64,000 nt of DNA from Caballeronia telluris (GTDB lineage Bacteria > Pseudomonadota > Gammaproteobacteria > Burkholderiales > Burkholderiaceae): assembly GCF_001544495.1 (NCBI RefSeq), contig NZ_FCNZ02000008.1, forward strand, positions 1-64,000, read 5' to 3'. Every line of letters begins with the position of its first letter. The first letter of the stretch is position 1. The notes beneath the pieces were generated by a model. The model made no database searches, had not been told where the DNA came from, and was given only the letters and a program-made list of their open reading frames with translations. The position numbers and the translations under genes are program-made. Of this stretch, positions 47,526-57,646 are shown piece after piece.

Positions 47526-48392
47526 TCAATGATCGCGCTGCGAACTGCGCGCCGGATTCGGCCGGCCGCGCATCGCCATGTAGCCCCACCACGCGTAACC
47601 GGAGAAACCGTACAGCACGAAGAGGCCGAAGAGCATCAGCGGCGGATCGGACGAGACCAGCACGAACGCCACCACCACGAGCAGCACGCCCGCGAACGGC
47701 ACGCGATAGCGCACGTCGAGCGCCTTGCCGCTGTAGAACGGCGCGTTCGACACCATCGTCACGCCCGCGTAGATCGTCAGCGCGAAGGCCACCCACGGCA
47801 GCCACACGAGCTTGAGCGGCACGCGGTTGTCGGTCGCGAGCCAGACGAAACCCGCGATCAGCGCCGCCGCGGCCGGGCTCGGCAGGCCCTGGAAATAGCG
47901 CTTGTCGACGACGCCGACGTTCGTATTGAAGCGCGCGAGCCGCAGCGCGGCGCCCGAGCAGTACACGAAAGCCGCGAGCCAGCCCCAGCGCCCGAGGTCC
48001 TTCAGCACCCATTCGTACATCACGAGCGCGGGCGCGACGCCGAACGACACCATGTCCGACAGGCTGTCGAACTGCTCGCCGAACGCGCTTTGCGTGTGCG
48101 TCATGCGCGCGACGCGGCCATCCATGCCGTCGAGCACCATGGCGACGAAGATCGCGATGGCCGCGATCTCGAAGCGCACGTTCATCGCCTGCACGACGGC
48201 GAAGAAGCCGCAAAAGAGCGCGGCCGTGGTGAATGCATTCGGCAACAGATAAATGCCGCGCTTTCTCAGGAACTGCTGGCGTTGTGCGCGGCGCGTCTCC
48301 ACGACGCCGACGTCCTGCGAAGACTTGTTGCGACGAAACGCCCGCGGAGGCGCTCCGTTCATTCGGGTACGGCGCGGTTTGAATGCCGCCAT
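47526..48392 (-). CDS. pssA: CDP-diacylglycerol-serine O-phosphatidyltransferase
   Basis: A 288-residue integral membrane enzyme that makes phosphatidylserine from CDP-diacylglycerol and serine. The CDP-alcohol phosphotransferase motif is complete: DGMDGRVAR, then GEQFDSLSD. About seven membrane helices follow a basic, cytoplasmic N terminus of some 45 residues. It lies 45 bp after psd, whose product decarboxylates its product, so the pair completes phosphatidylethanolamine synthesis. Confidence 0.94.
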   Translation of the reverse strand: MAAFKPRRTRMNGAPPRAFRRNKSSQDVGVVETRRAQRQQFLRKRGIYLLPNAFTTAALFCGFFAVVQAMNVRFEIAAIAIFVAMVLDGMDGRVARMTHTQSAFGEQFDSLSDMVSFGVAPALVMYEWVLKDLGRWGWLAAFVYCSGAALRLARFNTNVGVVDKRYFQGLPSPAAAALIAGFVWLATDNRVPLKLVWLPWVAFALTIYAGVTMVSNAPFYSGKALDVRYRVPFAGVLLVVVAFVLVSSDPPLMLFGLFVLYGFSGYAWWGYMAMRGRPNPARSSQRDH

Positions 48393-48437
48393 CGAGTTCT
48401 CCGTTATGCCGCTCGTTTGAACTGCTTAATCAACGAA

Positions 48438-49082
48438 TTATTCGGCGAATTCGGCGAGGATCGTCGACGACGCCGACACTTTTTCACCAATCGACACGCG
48501 CGGACGACTTCCCACCGGCAGGTACACGTCGACGCGCGAGCCGAAACGGATGAAGCCGTAGCGCTGGCCGCGCGTGAGCGGTTCGCCGACATGCACGTAG
48601 CACAAAATGCGCCGCGCGATCAGCCCGGCGATCTGCACCGACGTCACCGTATGCCCCGCCGCGGTCTGGATCACGATGGCATTGCGCTCGTTTTCGGTGG
48701 AGGCTTTATCCACGGCGGCGTTCAGGTACGCGCCCGGGAAGTATTCGACCTTGCTGATCGCGCCGTCGACGGGCGAACGCTGCGAGTGCACGTTGAACAC
48801 ATTCATGAACACGCTGATCTTGAGCGCTTCGCGGCCCGCGTACGGATCGTGCGCGGTTTCCACGGCGACGATGCGGCCGTCGGCCGGACACAACACGGCG
48901 TTGGCCTGCGTCGGGATCGGGCGCTGCGGATCGCGGAAGAACTGCACGACGAAGATCACGATCAGCCAGAAGAGCCAGGCGAAACCGAAGCCGCCGAGCG
49001 CCTGGACCAGCAGCGCGACGACGACCGCAATGGCGATGAACGGCCAGCCTTCGCGGGCAATGATCGGATGTGGATAGTTCAT
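48438..49082 (-). CDS. psd: Phosphatidylserine decarboxylase proenzyme (short form)
   Basis: A 214-residue proenzyme of the short, PSD-A type. It cleaves itself to form a pyruvoyl group; the cleavage site is the Gly-Ser in [10 protein letters not shown] near residue 180. Other signatures: [18 protein letters not shown] and [13 protein letters not shown]. Two membrane segments lie at the N terminus (about 12-45). The start at 49082 fits family length. An ilvC terminator lies upstream, so psd-pssA needs its own promoter or readthrough. Confidence 0.94.
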   Translation of the reverse strand: MNYPHPIIAREGWPFIAIAVVVALLVQALGGFGFAWLFWLIVIFVVQFFRDPQRPIPTQANAVLCPADGRIVAVETAHDPYAGREALKISVFMNVFNVHSQRSPVDGAISKVEYFPGAYLNAAVDKASTENERNAIVIQTAAGHTVTSVQIAGLIARRILCYVHVGEPLTRGQRYGFIRFGSRVDVYLPVGSRPRVSIGEKVSASSTILAEFAE

Positions 49083-49118
49083 GGATATGTTCTGAGTTTT
49101 TGTAAAGCCATAGGATAG

Positions 49119-49154
49119 CAAAAGCCGTCCGGTGTCAGCGACGCCCGGACGGCT
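49119..49154 (-). terminator. Terminator of ilvC
   Basis: AGCCGTCCGG and CCGGACGGCT (10 bp) flank a 12-nt loop, followed by TTTTGCT on the minus strand. Confidence 0.82.
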
Positions 49155-49186
49155 CTTCGGTACAGCGACTGCTTAAAGCGGCAAGC

Positions 49187-50762
<1,576 letters not shown>

Positions 50763-50876
50763 GATGTCAGCGTTCCCGATTTATCCAGTGAATGAGCGTG
50801 GCCGGGTCCGGCTTGCGCGCCGCGAGCGTCCTTCGTGAGAACGTGCGCGCGCGAGCCTTTCAGCGGCCAGCCACCT

Positions 50877-52640
50877 TTACAGATCTTCCGATCCGAGCAG
50901 CATTTCCGTGATGCCCTTGCCTGCCTGGACCATCGGAAATACGTTTTCGGTGGGATCGGTCTGGAAGTCGAGAAATACCGTGCGATCCTTCAGACGCAGC
51001 GCTTCCTTCAGCGCGGGCTCGACGTCGGCCGTCTTCTCGATGCGAATGCCGACGTGGCCGTACGCTTCGGCAAGCTTCACGAAATCGGGCAGCGCATCCA
51101 TGTAGGAACTCGAATAGCGCTTCTTGTATTCGATCTGCTGCCACTGGCGCACCATGCCCAGGTAGCGGTTGTTGAGCGAGATGATCTTGACGGGCGTGTT
51201 GTACTGCTTGCACGTCGAGAGTTCCTGGATGCACATCTGGATCGAGCCTTCGCCCGTGATGCAGAGCACTTCGTCGTCCGGATGCGCCATCTTCACGCCC
51301 ATCGCCGCCGGCAGGCCGAAGCCCATCGTGCCGAGGCCGCCCGAGTTGATCCAGCGGCGCGGCTTGTTGAAGCGATAGAACTGCGCCGCCCACATCTGGT
51401 GCTGGCCGACGTCCGAGCAGACGAACGCGTTGCCGTCCGTCAGTTCCCACGCCTTTTCCACCACGTACTGCGGCTTGATGATCTCGCTCGCGCGGTCGTA
51501 CGCGAGGCAGTCTTTCGAGCGCCACGCTTCGATGTCCTTCCACCAGTCGGCGAGCGCCTTCGTGTCGGGGCCGTGGTCGGCGGTCTGGAGCTGCTCAAGC
51601 AGTTCCTTCAGCACTTCCTTCACGTCGCCGACGATCGGGATATCCACCTTCACGCGCTTGGAAATGGACGACGGATCGACGTCGATATGGATGATCTTGC
51701 GCGGCGACGACGCGAAATGCTTCGGGTCGCCGATCACGCGGTCGTCGAAGCGCGCGCCGATGGCGATCAGCACGTCGCAGTTCTGCATCGCCATGTTGGC
51801 TTCATACGTGCCGTGCATGCCGAGCATGCCGAGGAACTTCTTGTCGCTCGCACGGTAGCCGCCGAGACCCATTAGCGTGTTGGTGACCGGATAGCCGAGC
51901 AGGTCGACGAACTGGTTCAGTTCGCGCGATGCGTCGGCGAGGATGATGCCGCCGCCCGTGTAGATGTACGGGCGCTTCGCCGACAGGAGCAGTTGCACCG
52001 CCTTGCGAATCTGGCCCGAGTGGCCCTTCGTGACCGGGTTGTACGAGCGCAGCGAGACCGACTTCAGCGGTTCGTACTTGCACGGCGCCTTCGACACGTC
52101 CTTCGGAATGTCGATCAGCACCGGACCGGGACGGCCGGTGCGGGCAATGTAGAACGCTTTCTTGACGGTGGCGGCGAGATCGCGCACGTCCTTCACGAGG
52201 AAGTTGTGCTTCACGCACGGACGCGTGATGCCGACCGTATCGCACTCCTGGAACGCATCCAGACCGATCGCGGCAGTCGGCACCTGGCCGCTGATCACGA
52301 CCATCGGGATCGAATCCATATAGGCGGTGGCGATGCCCGTCACCGCATTGGTGACGCCGGGGCCGGAAGTCACGAGACACACGCCGACGTTGCCGGTCGA
52401 GCGCGCGTAGGCGTCGGCGGCATGAACCGCGGCCTGCTCGTGGCGCACGAGGATGTGCTGGATCTGGTCCTGCTTGTACAGCTCGTCGTAGATATAAAGT
52501 ACCGAGCCGCCGGGATAGCCCCAGATGAACTCGACGTTCTCGTCCGCCAGCGCGCGCATGAGCACGGTGCCGCCGATGGATTCAGAGTCGTGCGAGGGGG
52601 TCGTATCCGACGTGGAGAATTCCGCGCTGGGCATATTCAT
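50877..52640 (-). CDS. ilvI: Acetolactate synthase catalytic subunit
   Basis: A 587-residue ThDP- and FAD-dependent enzyme that makes acetolactate and acetohydroxybutyrate. The catalytic Glu is in LVRHEQAAVHAADAYAR; FAD motifs and LGMLGMHGTYEANMAM are clear. The ThDP/Mg2+ motif reads GEGSIQMCIQEL then NNRYLGMV, with Glu where most family members have Asp (GDG). AAAGGTGATTA precedes the ATG. Control is by the promoter at 52789-52817, with a possible coupled upstream ORF. Confidence 0.96.
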   Translation of the reverse strand: MNMPSAEFSTSDTTPSHDSESIGGTVLMRALADENVEFIWGYPGGSVLYIYDELYKQDQIQHILVRHEQAAVHAADAYARSTGNVGVCLVTSGPGVTNAVTGIATAYMDSIPMVVISGQVPTAAIGLDAFQECDTVGITRPCVKHNFLVKDVRDLAATVKKAFYIARTGRPGPVLIDIPKDVSKAPCKYEPLKSVSLRSYNPVTKGHSGQIRKAVQLLLSAKRPYIYTGGGIILADASRELNQFVDLLGYPVTNTLMGLGGYRASDKKFLGMLGMHGTYEANMAMQNCDVLIAIGARFDDRVIGDPKHFASSPRKIIHIDVDPSSISKRVKVDIPIVGDVKEVLKELLEQLQTADHGPDTKALADWWKDIEAWRSKDCLAYDRASEIIKPQYVVEKAWELTDGNAFVCSDVGQHQMWAAQFYRFNKPRRWINSGGLGTMGFGLPAAMGVKMAHPDDEVLCITGEGSIQMCIQELSTCKQYNTPVKIISLNNRYLGMVRQWQQIEYKKRYSSSYMDALPDFVKLAEAYGHVGIRIEKTADVEPALKEALRLKDRTVFLDFQTDPTENVFPMVQAGKGITEMLLGSEDL

Positions 52641-52765
52641 TAATCACCTTTCGAATTTTCGGCAAAAAATTGATCGGGTGCTCTCTGCCGGGCTTGTGGC
52701 TCGGGTTCAAGCGGCGCGTCTTGGTTTGACAGGCGTGCTTCTTGGGCTCGCCTCAAATTAGACAT
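52640..52765 (-). CDS. Possible 41-codon upstream ORF coupled to ilvI
   Basis: An ATG at 52765 opens a 41-codon frame whose TAA (52642-52640) shares its last base with the ilvI ATG. The peptide is rich in Gln, Arg, Pro and Glu and not in Ile, Leu or Val, so it is not an amino-acid attenuator of the usual kind. The binding site (AAAGTGA) is weak. It could couple translation to ilvI or be chance. Confidence 0.35.
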   Translation of the reverse strand: MSNLRRAQEARLSNQDAPLEPEPQARQRAPDQFFAENSKGD

Positions 52766-52788
52766 TCACTTTATGATGCGAGTCGGAA

Positions 52789-52817
52789 ACGATAGCCCGA
52801 CGCGTCGTCGGGGTCAA
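52789..52817 (-). promoter_or_regulatory. ilvI-ilvH-ilvC promoter
   Basis: TTGACC (52817-52812), 17-bp spacer, TATCGT (52794-52789) on the minus strand. The predicted leader is about 140 nt. The rest of the 386-bp gap to the sigma factor gene shows nothing else I can name. Confidence 0.65.
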
Positions 52818-52956
52818 GCGAAAAGTGACCGATCAGCGGGCGCACGGGCCTTCTACAGCGCCGCTTCGCGCGACATTCCACTGGCGCAGGCCGTTACGCA
52901 CGACCGGTCTTTCTAGAGAATACGGCAATGCGTTTCTATCGGGGCGAGCAAAAGTT

Positions 52957-52965
52957 TGCTAGCAT
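52957..52965 (+). promoter_or_regulatory. Possible extended -10 promoter of the ECF sigma gene
   Basis: TGCTAGCAT, a TGn-extended -10-like element, lies 62 bp before the sigma factor start. No convincing -35 is present. Confidence 0.35.
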
Positions 52966-53026
52966 CCGCAGGTTTCTCAAAATCTCATAACCCTTACGAC
53001 GCACACTCGCTGCGCCGGCCCCGCGG

Positions 53027-53590
53027 ATGGCATCAGACAAGGAACTCGCCGATTTTCTGGCGGGCGTCGAAAGACGCGCGTTCAAGCAGACCGTCTACAC
53101 CGTGCGCGACGACGACGCGGCGCTCGACATCGTTCAGGAAGCGATGATCAAGCTCGCCGAAAAATACGGCGACCGTCCTCCGGCGGAGCTTCCGCTTTTG
53201 TTTCAGCGTATCCTCCAGAATGCGACGCACGACTACTTTCGCCGCCAGAAGGTGCGCAATACGTGGGTGAGTCTCTTCTCGTCCTTCGGCAACGCCGACG
53301 ACGACGAATTCGACCCGCTCGAAACCTTCGAATCCCAGGAAGGCTCGGTCGCCGCGGAAAGCAGCGAAAACAAGCTCGAGCGTGAACAGGTGCTCAACCT
53401 GATCGACGCGGAAATCCAGAAATTACCGGCTCGTCAACGGGAAGCCTTTCTCATGCGTTACTGGGAAGATATGGATGTCGCCGAAACCGCCGCTGCAATG
53501 GGCTGCTCCGAGGGCAGCGTCAAAACGCATTGCTCGCGGGCCACGCACGCGCTGGCTCACGCACTGAAGGCGAAAGGGATCACGCTATGA
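53027..53590 (+). CDS. ECF-type RNA polymerase sigma factor
   Basis: A 187-residue sigma-70 family protein with only regions 2 and 4. Region 2 (about 20-80) includes AALDIVQEAMIKLAEKYGD and LFQRILQNATHDYFRR; region 4 (about 125-180) has KLPARQREAFLMRYWEDMDVAE and a helix-turn-helix MGCSEGSVKTHCSRA. An acidic linker (NADDDEFDPLETFES) separates them. No strong ribosome binding site precedes the ATG. It overlaps the next gene by 4 bp. Confidence 0.9.
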   Translation: MASDKELADFLAGVERRAFKQTVYTVRDDDAALDIVQEAMIKLAEKYGDRPPAELPLLFQRILQNATHDYFRRQKVRNTWVSLFSSFGNADDDEFDPLETFESQEGSVAAESSENKLEREQVLNLIDAEIQKLPARQREAFLMRYWEDMDVAETAAAMGCSEGSVKTHCSRATHALAHALKAKGITL

Positions 53591-54027
53591 GCTCCGCTCT
53601 TGAATCGAAGGAAAACGAATTCGCGCGCAAGGTCGTCCGGGCGCTCGACGAAACCACGTCGGGCCTGCCCGCCGCTGCCGTCGACCGCCTCGCGGCCGCG
53701 CGTCGCGCTGCAATCGCGCGCAAGAAGTCCGAGAAAGTCGCCGTCTCGGCGCCCGTGTTCGCGCCGACGCTCGCGGGCGCCGCGGGCGGACAGTTCGGCG
53801 CGCCCGAAGCCGGCGAGCCGCGCGGCCGGTTTGCGCGCGTTGGCCGCTTCGGCCTGGCCTGGCCGCTCCTCGCGCTGGTCATCGGCCTTGCCGGCATCGC
53901 TTATTGGGAAGACCAGGAGCGCACCGCCGAACTCGCCGACATCGACGCCGCCATGCTGAGCGACAACCTGCCGCTCGACGCCTATCTCGATCACGGTTTC
54001 AACGCGTACCTGACGCGCAATCACTAA
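53587..54027 (+). CDS. DUF3619 single-span membrane protein (possible anti-sigma factor)
   Basis: A 146-residue protein matching DUF3619, function unknown. A cytoplasmic, helical N-terminal region of about 50 residues is followed by a Gly/Ala/Pro linker, one membrane helix (88-107) and a 39-residue periplasmic tail rich in Asp. The start overlaps the sigma factor stop (ATGA). This topology and coupling are typical of anti-sigma factors, but there is no recognisable zinc motif, so the role is inferred only. Confidence 0.75.
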   Translation: MSSALESKENEFARKVVRALDETTSGLPAAAVDRLAAARRAAIARKKSEKVAVSAPVFAPTLAGAAGGQFGAPEAGEPRGRFARVGRFGLAWPLLALVIGLAGIAYWEDQERTAELADIDAAMLSDNLPLDAYLDHGFNAYLTRNH

Positions 54028-54045
54028 GACAGCAGGAGTTTCCGG

Positions 54046-54810
54046 GTGAGTTACAAGCGCGGTCTCGCGATTGTTTTCGGATGCGCGATTGCGGGCGTGG
54101 TCGCGTTCGCCGCGACGTATCCGCGCTTCTACTCGCCCACGCTCTCCCCGAACGCCAGCGCCGCCGCGCCGAACCCAGTGAGCGCCGGTTCTTCCGCCGG
54201 GCTGCTGCCGCTGTCGGCGTTGTCGTCGTCGAGTCCGCTCGCGTGGAACCGGCTGACCGAGGCGCAGCACGCGGCGCTCGCGCCCTTCGCCGAGCAGTGG
54301 GACCAGTTCAGCGACGAGCGCAAGCAAAAGTGGCTCAAGATCGCATCGCGTTATCACAAGATGTCGCCTGAAGCGCAAAAGCGCCTGCATCAGCGCATGG
54401 CCGAATGGGTGCGCATGACGCCCGATCAGCGCAAGGTCGCGCGCGAGAATTATCAGGTTTCCAAGTCGGTGCCGCTCGAAAAGCGCGAAAGTGCGTGGGA
54501 TGCGTACCAGAAACTCTCCGAAGAGCAGAAGAAAAAACTCGCCGCCACCGAACGCGCGCGCCGGCCGAACATCGTCAGCGCGCCGCCGTCCGGCAAGACC
54601 GAGTTGAAGGACATCAACCGCATCGTGACGGCGCGCGAGCAGGGCCATCTCGCCCAGCTCCAGGAACACGCGTCCGGCGCGGCGGGCGCCGCCGGTCAGC
54701 CGGCGCTCCAGCCGCTCACCCCGCCGGTTCCGGGCACCGGCAGCTTCGTCCCGGCGACGCCGATTCCGGTGTCGCCGCAGCAGGCGCCGTCCGTCTTCAA
54801 CGGTTCGTGA
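54046..54810 (+). CDS. DUF3106 domain-containing exported protein
   Basis: A 254-residue protein starting with GTG (CAGGAG 8 nt upstream). Residues 1-24 form a signal anchor or signal peptide. Residues about 65-175 are helical with repeated Trp/Leu units (WNRLTEAQHAAL, WLKIASRYHKMSPEAQKRL, WVRMTPDQRKVARENY, LSEEQKKKL), the DUF3106 pattern, resembling stress-sensing periplasmic helical repeats. The C-terminal 60 residues are Pro/Gly/Ala-rich. It lies 18 bp after the DUF3619 gene. Confidence 0.78.
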   Translation: MSYKRGLAIVFGCAIAGVVAFAATYPRFYSPTLSPNASAAAPNPVSAGSSAGLLPLSALSSSSPLAWNRLTEAQHAALAPFAEQWDQFSDERKQKWLKIASRYHKMSPEAQKRLHQRMAEWVRMTPDQRKVARENYQVSKSVPLEKRESAWDAYQKLSEEQKKKLAATERARRPNIVSAPPSGKTELKDINRIVTAREQGHLAQLQEHASGAAGAAGQPALQPLTPPVPGTGSFVPATPIPVSPQQAPSVFNGS

Positions 54811-54815
54811 GCCGC

Positions 54816-55331
54816 ATGCGCGCACCGGATGCCCCCGCCGTCCCGACGATGCGCGCGCCTGCCCTGCGCCGCCGCCTCGCGACGATGATCTACGAAGGCG
54901 TGATCCTGTTCGGCATCGTGTTCATCGCTGGATATTTGTTCAGCACGCTCACTCAGCAACGCAACGGCCTCACGCATCACAACGTGCTGATGTCGTGGAT
55001 CGGCATCGTGCTCGCGGTGTATTTCGTCTGGTCCTGGACCCACGGCGGCCAGACCCTGCCGATGAAAACCTGGCGGCTCAAAGTGGTCGACGCGCGCGGC
55101 GAACCCGTCCGGCCGATGCGCGCCCTCGCGCGCTATGTGCTCGCGTGGCTCTGGTTCCTGCCGCCGCTCGCGCTCCATCCGCTCTTCGGGCTCGCGGTGC
55201 CGCAGACGCTCGTCGTCTTCGGCGTGTGGGTGGCGCTGTGGGCCGCGGCCGTCTGGCTCGATCCGGCGCGGCAGTTCCTGCACGACCGTCTCGCGGGCAC
55301 ACGGATCGTCGCGGTGACGGCGGCACGCTGA
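54816..55331 (+). CDS. RDD family membrane protein
   Basis: A 171-residue RDD protein with four membrane segments. It has the characteristic LRRRLATMIYEGVILF start, MKTWRLKVVDARGEPV in the middle and LDPARQFLHDRLAGTRIV at the end, where the RDD Arg-Asp pattern recurs. The function of RDD proteins is mostly unknown; some exchange ions. A GTG at 54807 that overlaps the previous stop is an alternative start. Confidence 0.83.
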   Translation: MRAPDAPAVPTMRAPALRRRLATMIYEGVILFGIVFIAGYLFSTLTQQRNGLTHHNVLMSWIGIVLAVYFVWSWTHGGQTLPMKTWRLKVVDARGEPVRPMRALARYVLAWLWFLPPLALHPLFGLAVPQTLVVFGVWVALWAAAVWLDPARQFLHDRLAGTRIVAVTAAR

Positions 55332-55433
55332 ACACGCCGCCGCTCGCGCGGTAATAAGAACTTCTCATGACTGTCATGCCGGAGTCACGCCCCTCTGGCG
55401 CAATGCGCGTACTACAACCCGACGCGCGAGCGC

Positions 55434-56390
55434 ATGACATTCAAGCCGGCATCCCAATCGTCCGCGACATTCCGCCTGCGCCAGCCGGACCTGAGCGCGC
55501 CGCTCGCGTTTCTTCCCAACGCGAATCCGCCCGCCAACCCGATCCCGCCTGAGCCCGAGCGCCTCGACGGCCACCTCGCCGACAGCGCGCACGAATCCGA
55601 CTCCGCCGACACCCCGCAACGCTACCGCACGATCTGGCTGTCCGACATCCATCTCGGCTCGGGCGGCTGCCAGGCGCCGTATCTGCTCGATTTCCTGCGG
55701 CATCACGAGTCCGAATACCTGTATCTCGTCGGCGACATCATCGACGGCTGGCAGCTTCGCAAAGGCTGGTTCTGGCCGCAGGCGCACAACGACGTCGTGC
55801 AGAAGATCCTGCGCAAGGCGAGAAAAGGCACGCAGGTCGTCTATATCCCCGGCAATCACGATGAAGCCGCGCGCCAGTTCTGCGATCTCGCGTTCGGCGA
55901 CATCCACGTGCGCGGCGAAGCCTTTCACACGACGCTCGCGGGCAAGCGCCTGTGGATCGTGCACGGCGATCTCTTCGACGGCGTCATCCAGCACGCGAAG
56001 TGGCTCGCCTATCTCGGCGACACGCTCTATACGCTGATCCTGCTACTCAACCGCTGGTTCAACCGCGCGCGCACGCGGCTCGGCCTGAACTACTGGTCGC
56101 TCTCGCAGTACCTCAAGCACCAGGTCAAGAACGCAGTCAACTTCATCTCGCAGTTCGAGCGCGTGATGACCGACGAAGCGCGCCGGCGCGGCTGCGACGG
56201 CGTCGTCTGCGGGCACATCCACAAGGCGGAGATCCGCGACATCGACGGCGTTCTCTACTGCAACGACGGCGACTGGGTCGAGAGTCTCTCGGCGCTCGTC
56301 GAGACGCTCGACGGTGAACTGAAGATCGTCTACTGGACCGTCATGCGATCGCCGGAAGAAATCGCGGTGAAAGCCCGCGCGACTGCCTGA
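55434..56390 (+). CDS. LpxH-like metallophosphoesterase
   Basis: A 318-residue calcineurin-type phosphoesterase. All metal motifs are present: SDIHLGS, GDIIDGW, GNHDE, VHGD and GHIHKA. It resembles UDP-2,3-diacylglucosamine diphosphatases of lipid A synthesis (LpxH and LpxH2). The first 60 residues before QRYRTIWLSDIH are Pro/Ala-rich, longer than in classical LpxH, so a later start is possible. Next to a glycosyltransferase and dgkA, it fits an envelope-lipid group. Confidence 0.83.
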   Translation: MTFKPASQSSATFRLRQPDLSAPLAFLPNANPPANPIPPEPERLDGHLADSAHESDSADTPQRYRTIWLSDIHLGSGGCQAPYLLDFLRHHESEYLYLVGDIIDGWQLRKGWFWPQAHNDVVQKILRKARKGTQVVYIPGNHDEAARQFCDLAFGDIHVRGEAFHTTLAGKRLWIVHGDLFDGVIQHAKWLAYLGDTLYTLILLLNRWFNRARTRLGLNYWSLSQYLKHQVKNAVNFISQFERVMTDEARRRGCDGVVCGHIHKAEIRDIDGVLYCNDGDWVESLSALVETLDGELKIVYWTVMRSPEEIAVKARATA

Positions 56391-56462
56391 CAAACGCCGG
56401 AAACCGCGCCGCCGCAGCTTCACCGAAGCCGCACCGCAGCCTCACCACCTGGGCCGAATACG

Positions 56463-57494
56463 ATGAAGATCATGATCGTCACCGATGCATGGGAACCGCA
56501 GGTCAACGGCGTCGTCCGCACGCTGAAGAACACGACGCGCGAGCTGACCGCCCTCGGGCATCGCGTGGAATTGCTGACGCCGCTCGAATTCAAGACCATC
56601 CCCTGCCCGACCTATCCGGAAATCCGCCTTTCGCTGATGCCGGGCCGCCGGGTCGCGCGACGCATCGCGGAATTTGCGCCCGATGCGCTCCACATCGCAA
56701 CGGAAGGTCCGCTCGGCATGGCCGCGCGCGCGTATGCGATCCGTCACCGGTTGCCGTTCACGACCGCTTATCACACCCGCTTTCCTGAGTACGTGAACGC
56801 GCGTTTCGGCATTCCGCTCACGCTGACCTACCGCTTCCTGCACTGGTTCCACAAGCGCTCGCAGGCGGTGATGGCGCCGACGCCCGTCGTCAAGCGCGAT
56901 CTCGAAGCGCACGGCTTTACCAATGTCGTGCTGTGGACGCGCGGCGTCGATCTCGACATCTTCCGGCCGATGGACTCGAAGGTGCTGAACTCCGCGCGGC
57001 CGATCTTCCTGTACGTGGGGCGCGTGGCGGTCGAGAAGAACGTCGAGGCGTTCCTGAAACTCGACCTGCCCGGCTCGAAGTGGGTCGCGGGCGAAGGTCC
57101 GGCACTCGCCGAACTGAAGTCGCGCTATGCGAGCGTCAACTATCTCGGCGTGCTGTCGCAGCCGGAACTGGCGAAGGTCTACGCCGCCGCCGACGTCTTC
57201 GTGTTCCCGAGCCGCACCGACACGTTCGGCCTCGTGCTGCTCGAAGCGATGGCATGCGGCACGCCGGTCGCGGCTTATCCCGTGACGGGACCGATCGACG
57301 TGCTCGGCACCGACGGCCCCGGCGCCCTCGACGACGACCTGCGCGAAGCGTGCCTGCAGGCGCTGAAAATCGAACGCGCCGATGCGCGCGCCTGGGCCGA
57401 GCGCTTTTCGTGGCGCACGGCATCGGAGCAGTTCGCGTCGCACCTGAAGCCGCTCGGCCCGCGCGAGCCGAGCACCCATCGGGCGACCGCATGA
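56463..57494 (+). CDS. GT4-family glycosyltransferase
   Basis: A 343-residue GT-B glycosyltransferase. N-terminal acceptor domain with IVTDAWEPQVNGVVRTL and AYHTRFPEYV; C-terminal nucleotide-sugar domain with FLYVGRVAVEKNVEAFL, VAGEGPAL and the EX7E motif in PSRTDTFGLVLLEAMACGTPV. Members transfer mannose or glucose to lipids, for example in glycolipid synthesis. The acceptor here is unknown. It overlaps an upstream alternative start of the kinase gene. Confidence 0.88.
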   Translation: MKIMIVTDAWEPQVNGVVRTLKNTTRELTALGHRVELLTPLEFKTIPCPTYPEIRLSLMPGRRVARRIAEFAPDALHIATEGPLGMAARAYAIRHRLPFTTAYHTRFPEYVNARFGIPLTLTYRFLHWFHKRSQAVMAPTPVVKRDLEAHGFTNVVLWTRGVDLDIFRPMDSKVLNSARPIFLYVGRVAVEKNVEAFLKLDLPGSKWVAGEGPALAELKSRYASVNYLGVLSQPELAKVYAAADVFVFPSRTDTFGLVLLEAMACGTPVAAYPVTGPIDVLGTDGPGALDDDLREACLQALKIERADARAWAERFSWRTASEQFASHLKPLGPREPSTHRATA

Positions 57495-57646
57495 CGCGGC
57501 GCGCGTCGGCGGCGTCGGCCGCGTCGGCGAACGAAGCCCGCGTGCGCGGCGAGACGGACCGCGACGCGGCGGCCGCGGTGGCGCCGGTTCACCGATCGCG
57601 CGGCATCGATCGAGCGAAAGGCGCCAACCGCGCTACCATCGGCGCC

